From assembly GCA_963791325.1 (NCBI GenBank), contig CAWBRU010000002.1, forward strand, positions 62,001 through 126,000: 64,000 bases of DNA. Direction: 5' to 3'. Made by a program: the position numbers and the translations under genes. This document shows, one piece after another, positions 1 to 7,021 of this stretch (positions within the stretch are counted from its first letter, which is position 1; each line of letters begins with the position of its first letter). The notes below the pieces were generated by a model, which saw only the letters and a list, made by a program, of their open reading frames with translations, made no database searches and was not told the DNA's origin. The DNA is from JBEVJK01 sp963791325 (GTDB lineage Bacteria; Pseudomonadota; Alphaproteobacteria; Rhizobiales; Rhizobiaceae).

Positions 1-2
1 CG

Positions 3-1436
3 CAGCTGCTGATGCCGCTGGTGTTTTCGGCGCATGCCGGGTCGCTGCTGGCACTGACCGGTACGCCGGTCAACGTGCTGGTCTCCGAGGCAGCCCTCGA
101 TGCCCATGTCGGCGAATTCGGCTTTTTCGAATTTGCCTTGGTCGGCCTGCCGCTCTTGGCCGGCACGATGGCGATCATCATCCTGTTCGGCGAGCGCCTG
201 CTGCCCGAGCGCAACGGCGCTTCGATGCCGACCGATTTCAGCCGCCACGCCAGGACCCTGGTCGAGCAATACGGACTGGCGAGCAGCGTCTATCAGCTGC
301 GGATCCGGGCGCGCTCGGCGCTGGTCGGCGCGGCCCCTTCGGGCATCGACCTCTCGAACTTTCCCGAATTGGAGCTGGTGGCGGTCCAGGACGCCGATAC
401 CGGGGCGCCGCTCAAGCGCACCGAGCTGGCGCAGGGGGACCACCTGCTGTTGCGCGGCGATGCCAAGGCCGCGGCCGCCTATGCCCAGGCCATGCACCTC
501 GCCTTCCGCGACGAGGGTGCGCCCGCCAACGGCGAAGAGACCTTGTTCAACCGCCGCAGCGGCCTGGCCGAGGTGGTGATCCCGCCGCGCTCCGGGCTGA
601 TCGGCAGGACCGTGTTTCCCGGCATGGTGACCGACAGCGGCGACCTGATCGTGCTTGCCGTGCAGCGCGGCGGGCTGGAGCTCACCTTCGAGAACCGTGA
701 CGTCGGCGGCAAGGGCATCGTGCTGAAGGCCGGCGATTCGATGCTTTTGCAAGGCACCTGGAAGGCGCTCGACATTAGGCTGGACGATCCCGACGTGCTG
801 GTGGTGAGCTCGCCCGACCTGGTGCGGCGCCAGGCCTTGCCGATGGGGCCCGGCGCCTACAAGGCCGTCGCGATCCTGGTGATGATGGTCGTGCTGCTGG
901 CCACCGGCATCGTGCCGCCCGCAGTGGCCGGGCTGCTGGCGGCCGCGGCTGTCATCCTGTCGGGCATCATGACGGTCGACCAGTCCTACAGGGCAATAGG
1001 GTGGACGACGGTGATCCTGGTCGCCGCCCTGATGCCGCTGTCGACCGCCATGGAAGAGACCGGTGCGGCCAAGCTGATGGCGACCACGCTGGTCGACCTG
1101 GTCGGCGATGCCGGACCCTATGCGCTGCTCGCCGGCCTGTTCGTGCTCACCGCCGTGCTCGGGCAGCTGATCAGCAACACCGCCACGGCGCTGATCGTCA
1201 TCCCGATCGGGATCGCAGCGGCCGCCGGCATGGGCGTGTCGCCGCGGCCGGTGCTGATGAGCACGGCGGTGGCCGCCGCCGGCGCGTTCCTGACGCCGAT
1301 CGCGACACCGACCAACCTGATGGTGATGGGGCCGGGCGGCTATCAATTCGGCGAGTATTGGAAGCTCGGGCTGCCGCTCCTGATCTGGTTCTTCATCGTC
1401 AGCGTCGCTTACGTGCCGCTGATCTGGCCGTTTTGA
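3..1436 (+). CDS. SLC13-family anion permease with RCK_C domains (5' truncated by window)
   Basis: This is the C-terminal ~478 residues of a divalent-anion/Na+ symporter-type permease. The frame is open from base 3, so the true start lies outside the window. An N-terminal membrane segment carries a typical SLC13 re-entrant pattern (ALTGTPVNVLVSEA). It is followed by a soluble stretch of ~200 residues with two RCK_C (TrkA C-terminal) type folds, then six or more hydrophobic segments including a second SNTATAL...TPIATPTNLM motif, the usual paired Na+/anion-binding helix tips. Family knowledge suggests uptake of sulfate, dicarboxylate or a similar anion with sodium; the substrate cannot be read from sequence. 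It lies 61 bp upstream of a Na+/H+ antiporter operon on the same strand, which would fit a sodium-driven carrier. Confidence 0.85.
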   Translation, partial: QLLMPLVFSAHAGSLLALTGTPVNVLVSEAALDAHVGEFGFFEFALVGLPLLAGTMAIIILFGERLLPERNGASMPTDFSRHARTLVEQYGLASSVYQLRIRARSALVGAAPSGIDLSNFPELELVAVQDADTGAPLKRTELAQGDHLLLRGDAKAAAAYAQAMHLAFRDEGAPANGEETLFNRRSGLAEVVIPPRSGLIGRTVFPGMVTDSGDLIVLAVQRGGLELTFENRDVGGKGIVLKAGDSMLLQGTWKALDIRLDDPDVLVVSSPDLVRRQALPMGPGAYKAVAILVMMVVLLATGIVPPAVAGLLAAAAVILSGIMTVDQSYRAIGWTTVILVAALMPLSTAMEETGAAKLMATTLVDLVGDAGPYALLAGLFVLTAVLGQLISNTATALIVIPIGIAAAAGMGVSPRPVLMSTAVAAAGAFLTPIATPTNLMVMGPGGYQFGEYWKLGLPLLIWFFIVSVAYVPLIWPF

Positions 1437-1497
1437 GCGCGGCTTCTTTTGTGATCGATCTCGTGTCGAAGTTCGATGCGCTTTCATGGAGGCGGAC

Positions 1498-2025
1498 ATG
1501 CTTTCCCATCCGGCAGCACACGCTCCACCGCCAACTCGGCAAGGACTGTTCAGCCTGTGGCTGGTGCTGTTTGCGGTCTGGATGCTGGCCAACGCCACGC
1601 TCGCCCTCGCCGTTGCCATCACCGGCGCGATCATCACCTTCGCTCTTGCTGTGCTGACCACCTCGCGCAGCGAAGCGTGGCGGCAGATTCGGTGGAGCCC
1701 TGCCGCGGCCTATCATTTCGCCGCCTACACGCTGGTGTTCTCGGCCGAGCTGATCAAGGCCAACATCAACATGCTGGGCTATGTCTATTCGCCACGCCTG
1801 GCGATCAGACCCGGCATCGTGCGGGTGCGCACCAGACTGCGCTCGCCGATCGGCCGGCTGGCGCTTGCCAACTCGATCGCGCTCACGCCGGGCTCGCTGG
1901 TCCTGGAGTTGGATGAAGAGACCCTTTTGATCCACTGGCTCGACATCCGCTCGACCGATGTCGAAGTCGCCACGCAAGCGCTGGCGGGCCCGTTCGAGCG
2001 CCATCTGGAGAAGGTCTTTGGCTGA
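1498..2025 (+). CDS. mrpE: Mrp antiporter subunit E
   Basis: Small membrane subunit of a multisubunit Na+(K+)/H+ antiporter (MnhE/MrpE family). The protein is ~175 aa with two or three N-terminal hydrophobic helices and a cytoplasmic C-terminal domain containing the family segment ANSIALTPGSL and a typical acidic tail (LDEETLLIHWLD). I prefer the ATG at 1498 because GGAGG at 1488-1492 sits five bases before it; an in-frame ATG at 1486 overlaps that Shine-Dalgarno sequence. First gene of a tight operon; its TGA overlaps the TTG start of the next gene. The role in the complex is assembly and support of cation translocation rather than the proton channel itself. Confidence 0.9.
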   Translation: MLSHPAAHAPPPTRQGLFSLWLVLFAVWMLANATLALAVAITGAIITFALAVLTTSRSEAWRQIRWSPAAAYHFAAYTLVFSAELIKANINMLGYVYSPRLAIRPGIVRVRTRLRSPIGRLALANSIALTPGSLVLELDEETLLIHWLDIRSTDVEVATQALAGPFERHLEKVFG

Positions 2026-2278
2026 TACCATCGTCAAGCTTGCCGGCGGCCTGATCGGACTGGCCATCCTGATGAGCATCATCCGGCTGGTCATCGGCCG
2101 CACGGTCGTCGACCGGATCGTCGCGGTCGACATGCTGACCGTCATCTCGATCTCACTGGTGGTGCTCTACGCGCACCTCACCGGCCGCTACGTCTACCTC
2201 GACGTGGCGCTGGTCTACGGCCTGCTCAGCTTCCTGTCGGTGCTGGCACTGGCCCGCTTCCTCGAACGGCGCCGCTGA
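2018..2278 (+). CDS. mrpF: Mrp antiporter subunit F
   Basis: An 86-residue, three-helix membrane protein of the MnhF/MrpF family with the characteristic central stretch DRIVAVDMLTV. The best start is the TTG at 2018, which overlaps the end of mrpE and has GGAGAAGG just upstream; a longer frame starting at 1958 would only add mrpE antisense-like residues. The stop TGA (2276-2278) overlaps the ATG of the next gene, so translation is probably coupled. Part of the Mrp/Mbh membrane module. Confidence 0.88.
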   Translation: MADTIVKLAGGLIGLAILMSIIRLVIGRTVVDRIVAVDMLTVISISLVVLYAHLTGRYVYLDVALVYGLLSFLSVLALARFLERRR

Positions 2279-2523
2279 TGATGCTGGGCCTACTCGTCCT
2301 CATCGTGTGCGTCGGCATCATCGTCAGCGGCGTGCTGGCCGTGGTTCAGCGCGGCGTGCTGGCGGCGATGGTGAGCGCGAGCCTGGCCAGCCTGTTCGCC
2401 GCCGTCTCGTTTCTGCTCTTGGCGGCGCCCGACGTGGCGATGGCCGAAGCGGCCATCGGCGCGGGGCTGACTGCCTTCGTCTTTCTCGCCGCCATCCGGC
2501 GCACCGGCGATGGAAAGGATTAA
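2278..2523 (+). CDS. DUF4040 / MbhD-like antiporter subunit
   Basis: An 81-residue protein with three hydrophobic helices and the DUF4040 (MbhD) signature around APDVAMAEAAIGAGL. In classical Mrp operons this domain is the C-terminal part of the giant MrpA subunit. Here it is a separate gene, as in the membrane-bound hydrogenase (Mbh) and Mbx complexes of archaea. The ATG at 2278 overlaps the mrpF stop; a second ATG at 2281 is also possible. Its independent existence is one of the signs that this operon is of the Mbh-like layout rather than the canonical mrpABCDEFG type. Confidence 0.8.
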   Translation: MMLGLLVLIVCVGIIVSGVLAVVQRGVLAAMVSASLASLFAAVSFLLLAAPDVAMAEAAIGAGLTAFVFLAAIRRTGDGKD

Positions 2524-2526
2524 GCC

Positions 2527-2871
2527 GTGGCCGAGCTCGTTGGCAGCACGCTGATCCTGCTTGGCGCCTTCTTCCTGTTCTCGGCCGGCATCGGCCTTTT
2601 GCGCATGCCTGACGCCTTCACCCGCATGCAGGCCGGCACCAAGGCCTCCACCCTCGGAAACGCTCTGGTGCTGATCGGGCTGGCCTTCTATCACCCGGGC
2701 TGGACGCCCAAGCTCATCCTCATCGTCTACTTCGTGCTGATCACCAATCCGGTGTCCTCGCACGCGCTGTCTCGCGCGGCCTATCTCACCGGCACGCCGC
2801 GAGCCCCCTCCGCCGAGATCGACGGATCCGCCGAGAGCCGCGAGGCCGAGCCCGGGAACAGCCGGCCATGA
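2527..2871 (+). CDS. mrpG: Mrp antiporter subunit G
   Basis: A 114-residue MnhG/PhaG family protein: three helices, then the family segment GIGLLRMPDAFTRMQAGTKAST and a second conserved stretch ending in TNPVSSHALSRAAY. It starts with GTG at 2527, three bases after the previous stop. The C-terminal ~25 residues are polar and variable. Small structural subunit of the membrane antiporter complex; its ATGA overlap (2868-2871) couples it to the following mrpB-like gene. Confidence 0.88.
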   Translation: MAELVGSTLILLGAFFLFSAGIGLLRMPDAFTRMQAGTKASTLGNALVLIGLAFYHPGWTPKLILIVYFVLITNPVSSHALSRAAYLTGTPRAPSAEIDGSAESREAEPGNSRP

Positions 2872-3557
2872 CCCGCGGCCAGGCCATGGCCGGTCTGGCT
2901 CTGGTCCTGCTCGCCATCATCTTCGCGAGGCTGGTCTCCAACTATGCCGAGCTTGAGCATCTGCGTCCGCTGGCCGCGTATTATGTGCAGCAAGCGCCTG
3001 CCGACCTCGGCGCCGCCAACGTCGTCACCGCGATCCTGATCACCTACCGCGGCTTCGACACGCTGGGCGAGGTCGCCGTCCTGTTCATGGTCGCCGCGAG
3101 CGTCGGGGTGGTTCTGGAGCGCCGCTCCCCCGAACCGGCCGAAAGCGATCGGCAGCAGGCGCCGAGCGAGATCGTCTCTACCTGCACCGGCATCCTGGTG
3201 CCGATCATCCTCGTGTTCGGCGCCTATGTGATCGTCAACGGGCACCTGTCGGCCGGCGGCGGCTTCCAGGGCGGCGCGATCGTGGCGTCCGCCGTATTGC
3301 TCAAGCTGGTCGCGGACCCCGGGGCACGGATCAGCCTCACCGCCCTCAGCATCACCGAGTCGCTGGCGGGCATTCTCTATGTCGGGCTCGGCGTCCTCGG
3401 GATCGTGCTCGCCGGCGGCTTCCTCGACAGCCGCTTCCTGCCCCTCGGGCAGTTCGGCACCTTCTTGAGCGGCGGCGCCATCCCGCTGGTCTCGGCGCTC
3501 CTCGGCATCAAGGTCGGGGCCGAGCTCAGCGTCATCCTCGAACGTTTCCGGGATTGA
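2868..3557 (+). CDS. mrpB: Mrp antiporter subunit B with N-terminal MbhE-like segment
   Basis: A 229-residue membrane protein. Residues ~1-85 resemble the MbhE-type extension (TAILITYRGFDTLGEVAVLF), which in MrpA-type operons belongs to the MrpA C terminus. Residues ~100-229 are the MnhB domain with the family motif NGHLSAGGGFQGGAI. The protein is therefore MbhE+MbhF fused, or equivalently the MrpA tail joined to MrpB. Starts at ATG 2868, overlapping the mrpG stop. It belongs to the integral-membrane Na+/H+ antiporter complex. Confidence 0.87.
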   Translation: MTRGQAMAGLALVLLAIIFARLVSNYAELEHLRPLAAYYVQQAPADLGAANVVTAILITYRGFDTLGEVAVLFMVAASVGVVLERRSPEPAESDRQQAPSEIVSTCTGILVPIILVFGAYVIVNGHLSAGGGFQGGAIVASAVLLKLVADPGARISLTALSITESLAGILYVGLGVLGIVLAGGFLDSRFLPLGQFGTFLSGGAIPLVSALLGIKVGAELSVILERFRD

Positions 3558-3937
3558 GCGCGGCCGTGGCCTTCCCCGTGTCCCTGTCCACGCTGCTGCT
3601 GGTCACCGGATTCCTGCTGATGCTGATCGGTCTGGCTGCGATCTTCGTGCACCGCCACCTGATCCGCATCATCATCGGCTTTGCCCTGATCGATACCGGC
3701 CTGCACATCGTGATGGTCGCGACGGGCTATGTCACGGCAGGCACGGCGCCGATCATCGACACCGCGCTCCCCAAGGCCGAGGCCGTAAGGCACACGGTCG
3801 ACCCGATCCCTTCCGCGCTTGCCGTGACCGCCATCGTCATCGGCTTTTCGGTGACCGCGATCATGCTGTCCTATGCGGTCCGTCTCTACGCCAGGAAGAA
3901 GACGCTTTTCATCGACGCGTTCAGTGAACCGGAATGA
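3554..3937 (+). CDS. mrpC: Mrp antiporter subunit C (NuoK-like)
   Basis: A 127-residue protein of the NADH-quinone oxidoreductase chain 4L/MnhC family, with three hydrophobic helices and the conserved DPIPSALAVTAIVIGFS segment that identifies MrpC/MbhG. The likely start is TTG at 3554, overlapping the mrpB stop; a GTG at 3566 is an alternative. Its own stop overlaps the ATG of the next gene, so the whole operon from mrpE on is translationally linked. Confidence 0.88.
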   Translation: MSAAVAFPVSLSTLLLVTGFLLMLIGLAAIFVHRHLIRIIIGFALIDTGLHIVMVATGYVTAGTAPIIDTALPKAEAVRHTVDPIPSALAVTAIVIGFSVTAIMLSYAVRLYARKKTLFIDAFSEPE

Positions 3938-6900
3938 TCGGCGGCATCTTCCATCCGCTGACCATCTTCCTGCTCGGGCTGGGCGGCGGGTTCGCGATCC
4001 CGCTGTCCTATCGGCTCGGCAAGGGCTGGCTCGCCGGCCTGTTCGCGCTCTCGCTGCTCGGCATTGCCGCGACCAGCGCGGTGCTGTTCGTGCTCGCGTG
4101 GCGCAGCGGCCAGCCGTTCGAGCTGATGACCGGCGGCGCGGCTCCCCCGATCGCCATCAATCTGCGCTTCGGCCCGTGGGAAGGCTTTTGCGCGCTGGGC
4201 GTCAACGTCGTCGCCGTGCTGGGCGCCTGGCAGCTATGGGACCGGCTGCGCGACAGCTACGCGTCGCTGCTGCTCTTTCTCATCCTGGTGATGGGCATCA
4301 ACGGCATGGTGATGACCCGCGACCTGTTCAATCTCTTCGTCTTCCTCGAGATCGTCTCGATTGCCACCTACGGGCTGCTCGGCCTGGGCGCGAGCCCGGC
4401 CGCCGTGGCCGCCGCCTTCAAATATATCATGGCGACGGTCATTGCCTCGGCGCTGTTCCTGCTCGGTGCGGTGCTCGTCTACCACGCGGCCGGAACACTC
4501 AACATCGACGACCTGATCGCCCACCGGCGGGACCTGTCCGGGCCCTTGGCGCAGACCGCCCTATGCATGCTGCTCGCCTGCCTGATCGTCGAGCTGAAAC
4601 CGTTCCCCGCCAACGGCTGGGGGCTCGACGTCTACGAGACCGCTCCAGCCGGCGTGGCGGCGCTGCTGTCGGTCGGCGTCTCGGCCGGCGTGTTCTTCGC
4701 GCTGGTCAAGCTGTTGCCGCTGTTTGCCGATCAGCTCGGCATCGCCGCGCTCTCCGGCGGCATCACCTTCCTGTTCGCCAACCTGACGGCACTGGCCCAA
4801 GGCCGGGTGCAGAGGCTGCTCGGCTACTCGTCCGTCGGGCAGATGGGGCTGCTGGTGATGGCCGTGGCGCTGCTCGACCGCGACGGCGTCGACGCCGCCA
4901 TTCCGCTGATCGCGGGTGGCCTGTTCGTCAACCACCTGCTGGCCAAGGCAGGCCTGTTCTGGTTTGCCGGGGCCTTTGGGCTGCACGATGCCGCGCAGTC
5001 CGGCGCCGCCGCGCGCCGGCCGTTTGCCGTGCTGATCCTGGCCGTCTTCATCGTCGCGATTGCCGGCCTGCCGCCGTTCCCGGGATTCTGGGCCAAGTGG
5101 GCGCTGATCATGCAGCTTGCCGCAGCGCACCAGGGCGGCTGGATTGCGCTCGTGCTCGCCGGGTCATTGCTCGAAGCGGCCTATTTGTTCCGCTGGTTCG
5201 GCCGGGTGCTGAGCGGCACCAATTCTGCCGAGGACGCGCCCTTTCCAGGTTGGGCGGCGGTTCTGCCCGCCGCTGCGGCGGCCGCGCTGCTGGCCGTGAC
5301 CGGCTACGCCTTTGCCCGCCTTTCCGGCGCCGGTCAGGCGTGGAGCCTGATCCCGCTGGCCGCCGGGTTGCTCCTGTTGGCGCTCGACCGGCTTCCGCCC
5401 CAGATGCAGGGAGCGCTCGCGCTCGTCGTGGTCGCTTGCGCCGGTCTCCCCCAGGCTGCTGCCGCCGGCGGCATCGCCGCATTGTTCGCCGCGCTGCTGC
5501 TGCCCGGCGGCTTGGTTATCGCGCTGGCGAGCCTCTACCGGGCCGACGCCCGGCCCGGACATTATCCCCTGCTTGCCGTGCTCCTGCTGTCGATCCTGAC
5601 GCTGTTGCGCGCCGCGACGAGCCTCGATTTCTTCTTCAGCTGGGAGCTGGTGACGCTCGCCTCCTATTTCCTGATCGCGCGCAGTCCGCGCTCGCGGCCG
5701 TTCGCGCTGCAGTTTCTCCTGTTCTCGCTCGGCTCTGCCGCCTTCATCCTGGCCGGTTTTTCCGCCATTGCGGCCGCCGGGGGCGGCACCGACCTCGCCG
5801 CATTCGCCGAATTGGGGGCGCAAGCGACGACAGGGTTTGCGCTCCTGGCCGTCGGCTTCCTGATCAAGGCGGCGGCGATCGGAGTGCATGTCTGGCTGCC
5901 CGGCGCATATGCCGAGGCCGACGACGACCTGTCGGCGATGCTGTCCGGCGTGGTCAGCAAGGTTGCGGTCATGGGGCTGCTGATCGGCACGTACCTCGCG
6001 CTGCGCTCGGCGGTCGCGCTCGACGTCGCCCATCTGATTGCCTGGATCGGCATGCTGACGACCATCGTCGGAGCACTGATCGCCGCGGGCCAGTCCGACC
6101 TCAAGCGGCTGCTGGCCTTTTCCAGCATGAGCCAGCTCGGCTATATCGTGACGGCGATCGCCCTGATGAGCCATCTCGGCTGGGTGACGGCGCTCTATTT
6201 GGTCGCCAACCACATGCTGGTGAAGGGCATCCTGTTCCTGGCCGCGGCCGGTATCATCCTGCGCACCGGGACGCGCAGCCTGGAGGCGACCGGGGGCCTG
6301 CGGCATGCCATGCCGATCACCTTCGGCATGGTGCTCGTCGCGGTCGTGGCGATGTCCGGGCTGCCGCCGCTGATGGGCTTCGGCGGCAAGTGGCTGCTGC
6401 TGAGCGCCATGACCGACAAGGGATGGTACCTGCTGGCGGTGGCCGGGCTCGTCGCCACGTTCCTCGGTTTCGTCTACATGATCCGCCTGGTCGCCGCGCT
6501 GTTCTTCGGCGAGCCGAGCCCCGCCCATCGCGCGACCGGCGAGGCGCCGCTCATTTTGCTCGTCTCGCAGGGCCTGCTGGTGGTCGGCATCCTCGTCCTG
6601 TCATTCTTCCCGAAGCTGCTGATGGACCCGGTCTCGGCGGCCATCGATCCGCAGTTTGCCTCGACGCTGGTCTGGCAAGGCATGTCGCTCGAGACGATCT
6701 ACGGCTACTGGAACCCACTGCCGGTAGCGGTCGTCGCCGTGGCGGCGGCGCTGCTGCTCTTCTGCCTGCTCTGGCTCGGCTACCGGCATGCCCAGGCCGG
6801 CGCGCGCAGCGTGGCCCGGTTCTATTCCTATTACCGCCCGGCGCTGCCGCCGCTCGCGGAGGCCGGCTGGGGCAGGCTGGAGGGCGGCGTCGCCGCGGTC

Positions 6901-7014
6901 TCGGCGACGCTGCGCAAGGTCTACACCGGCAACGGCCAGACCTATGCGCTCTATGTGCTGTTTTATTTCCTCGCCGTCTATGCGCTGAACGAGCTGCAGA
7001 GCGCGGTTCGCTGA
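3934..7014 (+). CDS. mrpD: Tandem MrpD-MrpD-like proton-translocating subunit (fusion)
   Basis: A 1026-residue polytopic membrane protein made of two complete proton-antiporter (NuoL/M/N-type) modules in tandem. Module 1 (about residues 1-450) has the TM5 glutamate E139 in LFVFLEIVS and K222 in VELKPFPANGWG. Module 2 (about 500-1000) has the equivalent E571 in FFFSWELVTLASY and K645 in FLIKAAAIGVHVWLP, plus NHMLVKGILF. So both modules keep the residues used for proton translocation. A normal MrpD or MbhH is ~500 residues and a normal MrpA carries one such module plus a C-terminal extension; this protein is neither. Starts at ATG 3934 with ATGA overlap to mrpC, and ends seven bases from the convergent RND gene. 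Confidence 0.85.
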   Translation: MIGGIFHPLTIFLLGLGGGFAIPLSYRLGKGWLAGLFALSLLGIAATSAVLFVLAWRSGQPFELMTGGAAPPIAINLRFGPWEGFCALGVNVVAVLGAWQLWDRLRDSYASLLLFLILVMGINGMVMTRDLFNLFVFLEIVSIATYGLLGLGASPAAVAAAFKYIMATVIASALFLLGAVLVYHAAGTLNIDDLIAHRRDLSGPLAQTALCMLLACLIVELKPFPANGWGLDVYETAPAGVAALLSVGVSAGVFFALVKLLPLFADQLGIAALSGGITFLFANLTALAQGRVQRLLGYSSVGQMGLLVMAVALLDRDGVDAAIPLIAGGLFVNHLLAKAGLFWFAGAFGLHDAAQSGAAARRPFAVLILAVFIVAIAGLPPFPGFWAKWALIMQLAAAHQGGWIALVLAGSLLEAAYLFRWFGRVLSGTNSAEDAPFPGWAAVLPAAAAAALLAVTGYAFARLSGAGQAWSLIPLAAGLLLLALDRLPPQMQGALALVVVACAGLPQAAAAGGIAALFAALLLPGGLVIALASLYRADARPGHYPLLAVLLLSILTLLRAATSLDFFFSWELVTLASYFLIARSPRSRPFALQFLLFSLGSAAFILAGFSAIAAAGGGTDLAAFAELGAQATTGFALLAVGFLIKAAAIGVHVWLPGAYAEADDDLSAMLSGVVSKVAVMGLLIGTYLALRSAVALDVAHLIAWIGMLTTIVGALIAAGQSDLKRLLAFSSMSQLGYIVTAIALMSHLGWVTALYLVANHMLVKGILFLAAAGIILRTGTRSLEATGGLRHAMPITFGMVLVAVVAMSGLPPLMGFGGKWLLLSAMTDKGWYLLAVAGLVATFLGFVYMIRLVAALFFGEPSPAHRATGEAPLILLVSQGLLVVGILVLSFFPKLLMDPVSAAIDPQFASTLVWQGMSLETIYGYWNPLPVAVVAVAAALLLFCLLWLGYRHAQAGARSVARFYSYYRPALPPLAEAGWGRLEGGVAAVSATLRKVYTGNGQTYALYVLFYFLAVYALNELQSAVR

Positions 7015-7021
7015 GGCGGGC

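Noticed and set aside
5164..6528. Long minus-strand open frame opposite mrpD
   Set aside because: Hydrophilic Gln/Gly/His-rich composition typical of antisense to a membrane-protein gene; no motif.
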